A stretch of 5,933 nt of DNA from Bacillota bacterium (lineage in GTDB: Bacteria; Bacillota; Clostridia; Christensenellales; CALWSW01). Shown here piece after piece: positions 1 through 5,590 of this stretch (positions are counted from its first letter, which is position 1; every line of letters starts with the position of its first letter). The stretch covers positions 1-5,933 of the forward strand of contig JAEYFO010000082.1 of the NCBI GenBank assembly GCA_023402915.1. The letters are read 5' to 3'. Position numbers and translations under genes: made by a program. The notes beneath the pieces were generated by a model. It saw only the letters and a list, made by a program, of their open reading frames with translations. It was not told the origin of the DNA and searched no databases.

Positions 1-408
1 GGCCTTCATGGCGTACAGCACGGCGATGGCCGGGCCTTTGTCGTCCTGCGTGCCGCGGCCGTAGATGCGTTCGTCGATGATGTCGCCGCCGTAGGGCGCT
101 TTCGTCCAGCCGTCGCCCTCGGGCACCACGTCCAGATGGGCCAGCACGCCCAGCATGGTCTCGCCCGCGCCCATTTCGATCCAGCCGGCGTAGTTGTCCA
201 GGTTCTTCGTTGCAAAGCCCATGGCTTCGCCCATGCGCAGAGCCTCTTCCAGCGCCTGCTTGCAGGGCAGGCCGAAGGGCGCGTCGCCGTCCGGCGGGAG
301 TTTTTTGGAGGGGATGCGGATGAGGGTCTGAAGGTCAGAGATCATCGCGCCGTCGTTCTTTTCCAAAGCGGCGTTGAGCGCCGCCAGTTTTTCCGCAGAA
401 ATGCTCAT
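1..408 (-). CDS. M20-family dipeptidase, PepV/Sapep-like (N-terminal part, cut by window edge)
   Basis: This is the first 136 residues of a metallopeptidase; the rest lies beyond position 1. The sequence shows the M20 signature HLDVVPEGDGW (His91, Asp93) and then YGRGTQDDKGP, with Asp122 in the place of the metal-bridging aspartate. In the family His and the bridging Asp bind the two zinc ions, and the DDKGP form with a short lead-in is typical of PepV/Sapep dipeptidases rather than of ArgE or DapE. Family members are cytoplasmic and cleave dipeptides late in peptide use; the exact substrate here is inferred. The start is ATG at 406-408, preceded by an AAGGAAGG Shine-Dalgarno (418-425) about 9 nt upstream. 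The second metal site and the lid domain are outside the window, so intactness cannot be judged. It is downstream of the FMN-binding gene on the same strand but is separated from it by a terminator and has its own promoter. Confidence 0.88.
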   Translation of the reverse strand, partial: MSISAEKLAALNAALEKNDGAMISDLQTLIRIPSKKLPPDGDAPFGLPCKQALEEALRMGEAMGFATKNLDNYAGWIEMGAGETMLGVLAHLDVVPEGDGWTKAPYGGDIIDERIYGRGTQDDKGPAIAVLYAMKA

Positions 409-446
409 TTGAAAAAACCTTCCTTTCTCAGAAGTTCGCTGGGTCT

Positions 447-455
447 ATTTTACCA
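447..455 (-). promoter_or_regulatory. Extended -10 promoter of the dipeptidase gene
   Basis: On the minus strand the sequence TGGTAAAAT (447-455) is a TGn-extended -10 element (TAAAAT against consensus TATAAT). No good -35 hexamer lies 16-18 bp upstream; the sequence there is C-rich, and extended -10 promoters can work with a poor -35. Transcription would start near 440, giving a leader of about 32 nt that includes the ribosome binding site at 418-425. The site lies after the terminator of the upstream gene, which supports independent expression of the dipeptidase. Confidence 0.5.
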
Positions 456-576
456 CAGGAATGGGGGGAGACGGCAGGGGAACAGCAGGAAAACTTTTTT
501 CTCTCTGGAATATCCGCTAAAAGCGCAGCGGGCGAAAAAGAAAAGGCGACTCAAACCCGGAAAATCAGGAAAAACG

Positions 577-604
577 AAAAAGGAGAGCAGCTGCTCTCCT
601 TTTT
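577..604 (-). terminator. Bidirectional intrinsic terminator after the FMN-binding gene
   Basis: This is a perfect 28-bp palindrome: AAAAAGGAGAGCAG joined to its own reverse complement. In RNA it would fold as GGAGAGC/GCTCTCC with a four-base AGCT loop, flanked by five A and five T, so each strand has hairpin plus T-run. It starts 13 nt past the stop codon of the exported FMN-binding protein and reads correctly as its terminator. No convergent plus-strand gene ends here, so the plus-strand activity may serve only to block antisense reading. Confidence 0.88.
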
Positions 605-617
605 GCTGTCAGAACGC

Positions 618-2339
618 TCAGCGGTCGAGCGTCGCGTCCTTGTCGGGATAGTAGGCCTGGCGGCGGATCTGCGTGCCGGTCTGGCCGGGCTCGAGCTTCT
701 GATACAGATCGTAGAACACGGGAGCCCACTTGGCCATCAGGTCGTTTGCACCCGCCTGATAGAGCTTGACCTGGCTCTCGCTCGTGCAGTCGGAGATGGC
801 CCACAGGGTGTTGGTCAGGAACACGTCGGGCACCACGCGGATCAGCGCGCCGGTGGAAGCCAGGCGGATCGCGTAGCCCTCGCCGGAACGGTTCATGAAG
901 CTGCCGATCACTGCGCCCTTGAGGTTGGCAAGGGTCACGTCCTTGCCCGCGGTCTTGAGCGCTTCGACGTCAGCGGCATAGAACGCATCCGGTTCCAGCG
1001 TGCCCAGATAGGCCTTGGCCAGATAGGATTTGACCTGCGCGGCGGCGTTCTTGCGGGCGGAGGCGCTCATGCCGGCCCACTTTTCGGCATAGTAGCGGGT
1101 TTCTGCCAGATAGGCGGCCGTGGCGTTGAGGTCGGCGTCGGGCTTGCTGGCGAACCATTCCTTCGGGCCGGTGACGGTCAGGCCGTAGCGGATGCCGCCG
1201 CGGACCACGGAAGCGTCGAGGATCGCGCCCTTTTCGTCGATGACGGTGGACATATCGACAGCGCCGGCGACGCCTTCGATGCGCACGCCGTAGGAATGGT
1301 AGTAGTCGTTATCGGTGTCGCGGCCGCCGCAGACGTAGTTCTTTTCATTGATGCCGTGATACCAGTACATCCGGATGACCGGGTTTTCCGCCAGCTCCTT
1401 GGACTTTTCGCTGCCGGGGTTGGAGCCCATGAAGATGGTCATGCTCTCGGGATCGAGCACGGCTTCGGACTGCGCCAGGCCGGGGATGTTGTTGTAGGAC
1501 GTGCCCACGGCGTACATTTCACGATACGCCCAGACCGGTTCGCCGATGGCGGCGACGAACTGCGCGTTGGTGACCTTCGTATCGGCGCCAAGCTGCGCGC
1601 TGGCGCGGTAATCTTCCTTGTCGATAGGATAGGAGGGCAGGCCGTAGGTGTAGATCCGGCCGTTCACGCCGCGGTAGGTGTCGCCGTAGCTGTACTTGGC
1701 GCCCGCCGCGTTGAGCGACTCGAACAGGTCGATGTTGCTCTGCACATAGATGCGGTCGGCCTCAAAGGCGCTGTTTTCGGCCAGCTCATAATAGAGCACA
1801 AAGCCGCGCAGATAATCCTGCGCCAGCTCGCGGGCCTGCGCCTGGGTCAGCAGGTTGTTTTCCTTCTGGGAGGCCACTTCGCTCTGATAGGAAGCGCCCG
1901 TGATGGTGTCCAGAGCGGGAACGATGTTGTAGTCGGAGGCCTTGACGTAGCCGTTTTCCAGCGCCCAGGCGTCCATGTCGGCAGCGCCGCCCTGGGCGGA
2001 GATCTGGCTCATGGCCTTGCGGGCCGCAGAGAGGATGGCCTTGCTCGTGCCCGTCGCGCCCGCGATGGTGTCCACGGAGACGCTGTGCTTTTTCGCCATG
2101 GCGGCCGGGATCTTCTTCAGGGCGGTCTTGCCCACTTCGGAAGAGCTGGTGCTCTTGGCGGAGACGTTTGTCAGCACGCCGTCCGTCACGGTAACGGTGA
2201 CGGTAACGGTTTCGTCAAAGCCCGCCGCGCTGGCGGTGGCGGTGGTCTTGACCTTTGCAAGGGCCATCGACGGCACGAGGCACAGGCAAAGCATCGCTGC
2301 ACAAAGCAGCAGGCCGAGGGAACGGTTCAGGTGTTTCAT
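618..2339 (-). CDS. Exported FMN-binding-domain protein with a PNPOx-like region
   Basis: The protein has 573 residues. Residues 1-28 form a signal peptide (basic MKHLNR, hydrophobic core, cleavage site ALA|KV). There is no lipobox, so it is probably released or wall-associated. Residues 30-112 look like an FMN_bind domain (PF04205 type) ending in VDTIAGATGTS (90-99), the region where ApbE-type flavin transferases attach FMN to a threonine in NqrC/RnfG relatives. A second near-copy, LDTITGASYQS, lies at 144-153. Residues about 255-395 resemble the pyridoxamine-phosphate-oxidase-like split barrel (MTIFMGSNPGSEKSKELAENP, then GVRIEGVAGAVD). The last 170 residues I do not recognise. A role in extracellular flavin-based electron transfer or reduction is inference. 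Neither apbE nor a membrane partner is in view. The start is ATG at 2337-2339 with GGAAGGGG (2350-2357) about 10 nt before it. A promoter precedes it and a terminator follows. Confidence 0.8.
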   Translation of the reverse strand: MKHLNRSLGLLLCAAMLCLCLVPSMALAKVKTTATASAAGFDETVTVTVTVTDGVLTNVSAKSTSSSEVGKTALKKIPAAMAKKHSVSVDTIAGATGTSKAILSAARKAMSQISAQGGAADMDAWALENGYVKASDYNIVPALDTITGASYQSEVASQKENNLLTQAQARELAQDYLRGFVLYYELAENSAFEADRIYVQSNIDLFESLNAAGAKYSYGDTYRGVNGRIYTYGLPSYPIDKEDYRASAQLGADTKVTNAQFVAAIGEPVWAYREMYAVGTSYNNIPGLAQSEAVLDPESMTIFMGSNPGSEKSKELAENPVIRMYWYHGINEKNYVCGGRDTDNDYYHSYGVRIEGVAGAVDMSTVIDEKGAILDASVVRGGIRYGLTVTGPKEWFASKPDADLNATAAYLAETRYYAEKWAGMSASARKNAAAQVKSYLAKAYLGTLEPDAFYAADVEALKTAGKDVTLANLKGAVIGSFMNRSGEGYAIRLASTGALIRVVPDVFLTNTLWAISDCTSESQVKLYQAGANDLMAKWAPVFYDLYQKLEPGQTGTQIRRQAYYPDKDATLDR

Positions 2340-2374
2340 TGGAAAATTTCCCCTTCCGTGTTTGTGGTAACAAT

Positions 2375-2403
2375 ATCATAACGCTTTCCTTTGAAAAAAG
2401 CAA
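2375..2403 (-). promoter_or_regulatory. Promoter of the FMN-binding gene
   Basis: On the minus strand TTGCTT (2398-2403) is separated by 17 bp from TATGAT (2375-2380), a five-of-six match to the -10 consensus. Transcription would start near 2368, leaving a leader of about 29 nt with the Shine-Dalgarno at 2350-2357. The -35 is only a partial match. A second minus-strand TATAAT at 2445-2450 could mark another start, but it has no recognisable -35 upstream. Confidence 0.55.
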
Positions 2404-2670
2404 CAAAAAGTGGAATAATTGTTCGTTTTTTATAGGCTTTTCCTATTATATAGCACAAGTTTTTCTCTTTTTTGAAAAAAGGCAACCTGTCTGAAAAGAG
2501 AGGGGAGAGCTGTCCTGAAAGAGATTGTTTTGTTAAAAAATTGCCGGACTATTCCGAAAAAAAGAACACTTTTTCAGTTGGAAGGAGGGAAGCGCTGCGA
2601 CCTCTTGAAAAAATGAAAAAAGGCAGACTGAATACAACATGAGAAATAGCATTTCGGACAATACTATTAT

Positions 2671-2685
2671 TCAATAGAATATTGA
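2671..2685. promoter_or_regulatory. Operator-like inverted repeat over the -35 box of the dehydrogenase promoter
   Basis: TCAATA (2671-2676), GAA, TATTGA (2680-2685) is a perfect 6-3-6 inverted repeat. Its right arm shares four bases with the TTGACA -35 hexamer at 2682-2687, the placement expected for a repressor site. I do not match it to a known operator family, and a 12-base-arm match can arise by chance in AT-rich DNA. Confidence 0.4.
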
Positions 2686-2710
2686 CACGGGTATTTCTTC
2701 ACAATACAAT
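2682..2710 (+). promoter_or_regulatory. Near-consensus promoter of the dehydrogenase gene
   Basis: A perfect -35 TTGACA (2682-2687) is followed after 17 bp by TACAAT (2705-2710), a five-of-six -10. This is the best sigma-A-type promoter in the window. Transcription would start near 2717, about 82 nt before the chosen ATG at 2799 and only a few nt before an in-frame upstream ATG at 2721. Confidence 0.8.
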
Positions 2711-2798
2711 AGAGGCAACCATGTGTGTGGTTTGTTTCACAATCAGGGAAACCGGCTCTACGAACGCAAACGACGACAGACAGAAAGGCGGGAGCATC

Positions 2799-3923
2799 AT
2801 GGCAAAAGCACGTCTGGCATATCTGGTTCAGCCCAAGAACGCAGAGGGCGGCGCGAAGGTGGAACTGCGCGAGCACGAGATCCCCACGCCCGGCCCGGGT
2901 GAGATCCTCGTCAAGGTGGAAGGCGCCGGCATCTGCGGCACGGACGTCCACGAATACAAGTACGATCCTTTCGGCATGTGTCCGGTGGTGCTGGGCCACG
3001 AGGGCACCGGCGAAGTCGTCGCCATTGGCGAAGGCGTCACCACCGACACCAAGGGCGATCCCATCCGCGTGGGCGACAAGGTGGTCACCTCCGTGCTGCT
3101 GTGCGGTCACTGCGACTACTGCCGCCGCTATCCGGAGCTGCCCAACCTGTGCGAAAACCTGGGCGTTTACGGCCTGATCCCCGAGGATAACGTCCACTTC
3201 AACGGCTGGTTTGCCGAATACACCCTGGTTCGCAAGAACTCCTCGATCTTTGTGGTCAACGGCATGACCCTTGACGAGAGGATGCTCATCGAGCCGGCCT
3301 GCGTGTGCGTCCATTCGCTCAACCGGGCCCGCACCCTCAACATCATCAACTTCAGCTCCACCGTGCTGGTGCAGGGCTGCGGCCCCATCGGCCTGATGCA
3401 GATCGCTGTTTTGAAGGCGGCGGGCGTGGTTGACATCATCGCCGTGGACGGCGTGGATCTGCGCCTGGAGCTGGCCAAGGAAATGGGCGCGACGGCCACC
3501 ATCAACTTCCGCGAGCTGACCACCATCGAAGAGCGCGTCGCCAGGGTCAAGGAGCTGACCCACGGCTTCGGCGCAGACTTCGTGTTCCAGTGCACCGGCG
3601 TGCCGCAGGCGGCGGCCGACGCCTACAAGTACGTCCGGCGCGGCGGCGGCTACTGCGAGATGGGCTTCTTCGTCAACGCGGGCGAATGCACCATGAACCC
3701 CCATTTCGACCTGTGCAACAAGGAAATCAGCCTGGTGGGCTCCTGGGTCTATGGCGCGAACGAATACATCCACACCCTGGGCTTCCTCCGGAAAGCCAAG
3801 GAAATGGGCATCCCGGTGGAGAAGCTGGTCACCGATCACTTCACGCTGGAAGAGTACGTGGAGGCCATGGAAAAGAACATTGCCCTCACCGGCGTCAAGA
3901 TCGCCCTCTGCCCCAAACACTGA
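2799..3923 (+). CDS. Zinc-dependent medium-chain alcohol/polyol dehydrogenase
   Basis: This is a 374-residue member of the MDR superfamily, close to the usual 340-380. The N-terminal GroES-like catalytic domain shows GICGTD (Cys46), GHE (His67, Glu68) and LIEPA (Glu165) for the catalytic zinc, and Cys102, Cys105, Cys108 and Cys118 for the structural zinc. The last spacing is two residues longer than in classical alcohol dehydrogenase. The Rossmann domain has GCGPIG (193-198) and an acidic Asp217 at the end of the second strand, which favours NAD over NADP. It should oxidise a secondary alcohol, polyol or amino-alcohol, as sorbitol and threonine dehydrogenases do; the substrate cannot be read from sequence. 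I chose ATG 2799 because homologues begin about there and GGCGGGAG lies just upstream (2787-2794). An in-frame ATG at 2721 would add 26 residues with no family resemblance. It has its own promoter and terminator, so it is probably monocistronic. Confidence 0.9.
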   Translation: MAKARLAYLVQPKNAEGGAKVELREHEIPTPGPGEILVKVEGAGICGTDVHEYKYDPFGMCPVVLGHEGTGEVVAIGEGVTTDTKGDPIRVGDKVVTSVLLCGHCDYCRRYPELPNLCENLGVYGLIPEDNVHFNGWFAEYTLVRKNSSIFVVNGMTLDERMLIEPACVCVHSLNRARTLNIINFSSTVLVQGCGPIGLMQIAVLKAAGVVDIIAVDGVDLRLELAKEMGATATINFRELTTIEERVARVKELTHGFGADFVFQCTGVPQAAADAYKYVRRGGGYCEMGFFVNAGECTMNPHFDLCNKEISLVGSWVYGANEYIHTLGFLRKAKEMGIPVEKLVTDHFTLEEYVEAMEKNIALTGVKIALCPKH

Positions 3924-3970
3924 CGCGCCCGGCGGGGACGCGCAGGAAGTGTCTTCCTCCTCTTGAGTGG

Positions 3971-3997
3971 GGGCCCGTATGCCATGCGGGCCCTTTT
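3971..3997 (+). terminator. Intrinsic terminator of the dehydrogenase gene
   Basis: GGGCCCGTAT (3971-3980) pairs with ATGCGGGCCC (3984-3993) around a three-base loop, giving a ten-pair stem with one G-U, and is followed directly by TTTT (3994-3997). It lies 47 nt after the TGA stop at 3921-3923. Confidence 0.88.
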
Positions 3998-4177
3998 CCC
4001 TGCGCCGGAGCGGAAAGGGGTTGGCCGGGGGCAAAAGGGGCGGCTTTGCCCTTCGCCGGAGGGAGTGAGCGGGCGTGCGCTGCATTTTGAAGCGCGGCGG
4101 AGGTTTTTTCCTGCGCGGCGGGTCGTGGCGCGCGCCTTCACCCGGTTTTCCCGCCCCCTGTTCCCCGGACGTTCCCC
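3998..4177. other. GC-rich intergenic stretch without a recognisable gene
   Basis: This is the first part of a 464-bp gap between genes. The short open frames crossing it have skewed, repetitive compositions and no ribosome binding sites. Visible structure is limited to a seven-pair inverted repeat, GGGCAAA (4029-4035) with TTTGCCC (4045-4051), a nine-base direct repeat GCGCGGCGG at 4092 and 4113, and the palindrome GGCGCGCGCC (4127-4136). None has a T-run or other sign of function. Confidence 0.5.
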
Positions 4178-4206
4178 TTGCAGGATCCCCGTCCTTTCTA
4201 TATAAT
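4178..4206 (+). promoter_or_regulatory. Promoter of the CorA-family gene
   Basis: TTGCAG (4178-4183), a 17-bp spacer and a perfect TATAAT (4201-4206) make a good sigma-A-type promoter that stands out as an AT-rich island in GC-rich DNA. Transcription would begin near 4213, leaving about 175 nt before the transporter start codon. Confidence 0.75.
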
Positions 4207-4212
4207 AGGACT

Positions 4213-4387
4213 TAATTATGGGGTTTTGTGCCCTGGGCGCCCTGCCGAAGAACGCGGGACATGGCGACGCCGCCCGGGGCGTTTTGCCGCGGCCGAAAGC
4301 GCCTGCCGCCGGACAGCCGGCGAGCTTGCTGCGCCCGGCTGAAAAGTGCGCCCCGGCTTTCGGGCGGGGGAAGAGGAGAGTGGAAGT
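4213..4387 (+). promoter_or_regulatory. Long GC-rich leader of the CorA-family gene
   Basis: The predicted untranslated leader can form ACGCC/GGCGT (4267-4271 with 4278-4282) followed at once by TTTT (4282-4285), which looks like a weak early terminator, and CGCCGG/CCGGCG with an ACAG loop (4307-4312 with 4317-4322). An open frame of 57 codons runs from ATG 4218 to a TGA at 4389-4391 that overlaps the transporter ATG. I do not recognise the M-box magnesium riboswitch in it. Regulation through this leader is inference from its length and folds. Confidence 0.35.
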
Positions 4388-5320
4388 ATGATCGAATATT
4401 TTTCCCGGCGGGACGGAAAGCTCTTGCAGCTGGCGGGGTTCGAAGAGGGCTGCTGGGCGCATCTGACCGACCCCACGCCCAAGGAAGTGGCCGTCACGTC
4501 GCGCTATTTCGGCGTGGAGGAGGATTTCCTCAAGGCCGCGCTGGACGAGGAGGAATCGGCCCATATCGAAACGGAGGACTGCGGCACGCTGGTGATCGTG
4601 GACATTCCCGCCGTGCAGCCGGAAGAAAGATCCTTCATGTATACCACGCTGCCGCTGGGCATCGTCCTGTGCGACAAGGGCATCGTCACCGTCTGTCTGA
4701 AGGAGACGACCATCATCGAGGACTTCATGAACGGCCGGGTCAAAAACTTTTCCACCAACAAAAAGACCCGCTTCCTGCTGCAGATCCTCTATCGCAACGC
4801 TTCCAAATTCCTCCAGTACCTCAAGCAGATCGATAAAGCCAGCTCCGTCGTGGAAAACGAATTGCATAAATCCATGAAAAACCGCGAGCTGATCCAGATG
4901 CTGCGGCTGGAAAAATCCCTGGTGTATTTCTCCACGTCCCTCAAGGGCAACGAGATCGTTCTGGAAAAGCTGCTGCGCTCTTCGGGCATCACCCGCTACC
5001 CCGACGACGAGGATCTTCTGGAGGACGTCATCATCGAAAACAAGCAGGCCATCGAAATGTGTACGATCTATCGCGACATTCTCGGCGGCACCATGGACGC
5101 TTATGCGTCCGTCATCTCCAATAACCTCAATATCGTCATGAAGCTGCTGGCCGCCGTGACCATCATCCTGAGCGTGCCGCAGATCGTATACAGCCTGTTC
5201 GGCATGAACACCGGCGTGCCCTTTGAAGGGACGCTGTCCGGGTTCTGGATCGTGCTGGGCATCTCCGGCGTGCTGACCGCCATCGTCACCATCGTCATGT
5301 GGCGCAGGAAGATGTTCTAA
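4388..5320 (+). CDS. corA: CorA-family divalent metal cation transporter
   Basis: This 310-residue protein has normal CorA length and layout. A soluble N-terminal domain (about 1-245) is rich in charged helices, including the long stalk helix region before the membrane. Two transmembrane segments lie at the C terminus (about 249-270 and 285-304), with the signature GMN triplet between them as FGMN (271-274, usually YGMN), and a basic tail WRRKMF on the cytoplasmic side. CorA proteins form pentamers that carry Mg2+, and sometimes Co2+ or Ni2+, across the cytoplasmic membrane. Family placement is firm; ion preference is not readable here. The start is ATG 4388 with AGGAG (4374-4378) nine nt upstream; a GTG 14 codons earlier is in frame but adds residues without family character. 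Its own promoter precedes it and its own terminator follows, so it is likely a single-gene unit. Confidence 0.92.
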   Translation: MIEYFSRRDGKLLQLAGFEEGCWAHLTDPTPKEVAVTSRYFGVEEDFLKAALDEEESAHIETEDCGTLVIVDIPAVQPEERSFMYTTLPLGIVLCDKGIVTVCLKETTIIEDFMNGRVKNFSTNKKTRFLLQILYRNASKFLQYLKQIDKASSVVENELHKSMKNRELIQMLRLEKSLVYFSTSLKGNEIVLEKLLRSSGITRYPDDEDLLEDVIIENKQAIEMCTIYRDILGGTMDAYASVISNNLNIVMKLLAAVTIILSVPQIVYSLFGMNTGVPFEGTLSGFWIVLGISGVLTAIVTIVMWRRKMF

Positions 5321-5355
5321 AAGCGTCCGGTCATCCGGGCGGCGGGGCGCTTTTT
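5319..5355 (+). terminator. Intrinsic terminator of the CorA-family gene
   Basis: AAGCGTCC (5321-5328) pairs with GGGGCGCTT (5345-5352 region) with one G-U, the loop region can form a smaller CCGG/CCGG hairpin, and TTTTT (5351-5355) follows. It overlaps the TAA stop, so termination would occur very soon after translation ends. Confidence 0.78.
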
Positions 5356-5576
5356 CGAACATTCAAAAAGGAAAACGCAACGCGTCCCGGCGCTGTGCCG
5401 CAGGGGCTGCTGCGCAGAACGATTTTTTCAAAAGGCTTCAACGGCGAAAGGCGTGCGCGCGGACGAAGGTTCGGGCAGCGGGGTTTTTTGAAAAAACAGC
5501 GCGGCGGGCAAAACAAAAACGCAAAATCATTCCGCCGTCCCCTTCGGGCGGACGGAGCGGGGGTTCTCCCATATTC
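5356..5576 (+). promoter_or_regulatory. Upstream region of murA with a UUCG-capped hairpin
   Basis: I find no convincing -35/-10 pair in these 221 bp. CCGTCCCC (5535-5542) and GGCGGACGG (5547-5555) pair around a C(UUCG)G tetraloop with one bulged C, an eight-pair stem, ending 21 nt before the murA Shine-Dalgarno. TCTCC (5565-5569) can pair with that Shine-Dalgarno (5577-5581) or with an upstream GGAG (5554-5557). Other marks are a CGCAG/CTGCG hairpin (5399-5414) with six T eight bases later, and the A/T mirror GTTTTTTGAAAAAAC (5483-5497). The UUCG hairpin is clear; its function is unknown. Confidence 0.4.
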
Positions 5577-5582
5577 GGAGGT
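5577..5582 (+). promoter_or_regulatory. Strong Shine-Dalgarno fixing the TTG start of murA
   Basis: GGAGGT lies eight nt before TTG 5591. It justifies the rare start codon, since no ATG or GTG in this frame lies near the expected N terminus. Confidence 0.8.
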
Positions 5583-5590
5583 AGGTACTT

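Larger units (their letters stand above)
2340..2798. other. AT-rich divergent intergenic region
   Basis: These 459 bp lie between two divergent genes and are rich in A and T tracts, unlike the GC-rich coding sequence either side. They contain the minus-strand promoter (2375-2403), the plus-strand promoter (2682-2710), an inverted repeat overlapping the latter (2671-2685) and a weak AT hairpin (2559-2574, AAAAAG/CTTTTT). The stretch from about 2460 to 2655 holds no gene I can support. A strong SD-like GGAAGGAGGGAA at about 2580-2591 is not followed by any open frame of useful length. I see no riboswitch that I recognise. Confidence 0.6.

Noticed and set aside
2189..2212. Short ACGGT-based tandem repeat in the FMN-binding gene
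   Set aside because: It encodes the alternating Val-Thr run of a beta strand (ETVTVTVTVTDG) and is explained by protein sequence.
603..2381. A 592-codon open frame on the plus strand, antisense to the FMN-binding gene
   Set aside because: Its product has no recognisable domain, is strongly enriched in Gly, Ala, Val, Arg and His, and mirrors the GC-rich third codon positions of the opposite gene, which has a signal peptide, domain motifs, RBS, promoter and terminator.
2445..2450. Second minus-strand TATAAT as promoter of the FMN-binding gene
   Set aside because: No -35-like hexamer at 16-18 bp and no TGn extension; the promoter at 2375-2403 is better placed and spaced.
2580..2642. Strong SD-like GGAAGGAGGGAA followed by a nine-codon frame (ATG 2613 to TGA 2642)
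   Set aside because: The start is about 22 nt from the purine tract, too far for normal initiation, and nearer alternative starts hit stops at once.
4029..4051. Inverted repeat GGGCAAA/TTTGCCC as a terminator
   Set aside because: No T-run on either side, and a better terminator already ends the upstream gene at 3971-3997.
4213..4387. M-box (ykoK) magnesium riboswitch before corA
   Set aside because: Length and position would suit, but I cannot find the conserved M-box sequence blocks; only generic GC hairpins are visible.
2667..5362. Two long minus-strand open frames (472 and 508 codons) opposite the dehydrogenase and corA
   Set aside because: They are antisense shadows of clear genes, rich in His, Asp, Gly and Arg, and cross terminators and promoters of the plus-strand genes.
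5399..5428. CGCAG/CTGCG hairpin plus six T as a terminator before murA
   Set aside because: The T-run is separated from the stem by eight bases and the stem has only five pairs.
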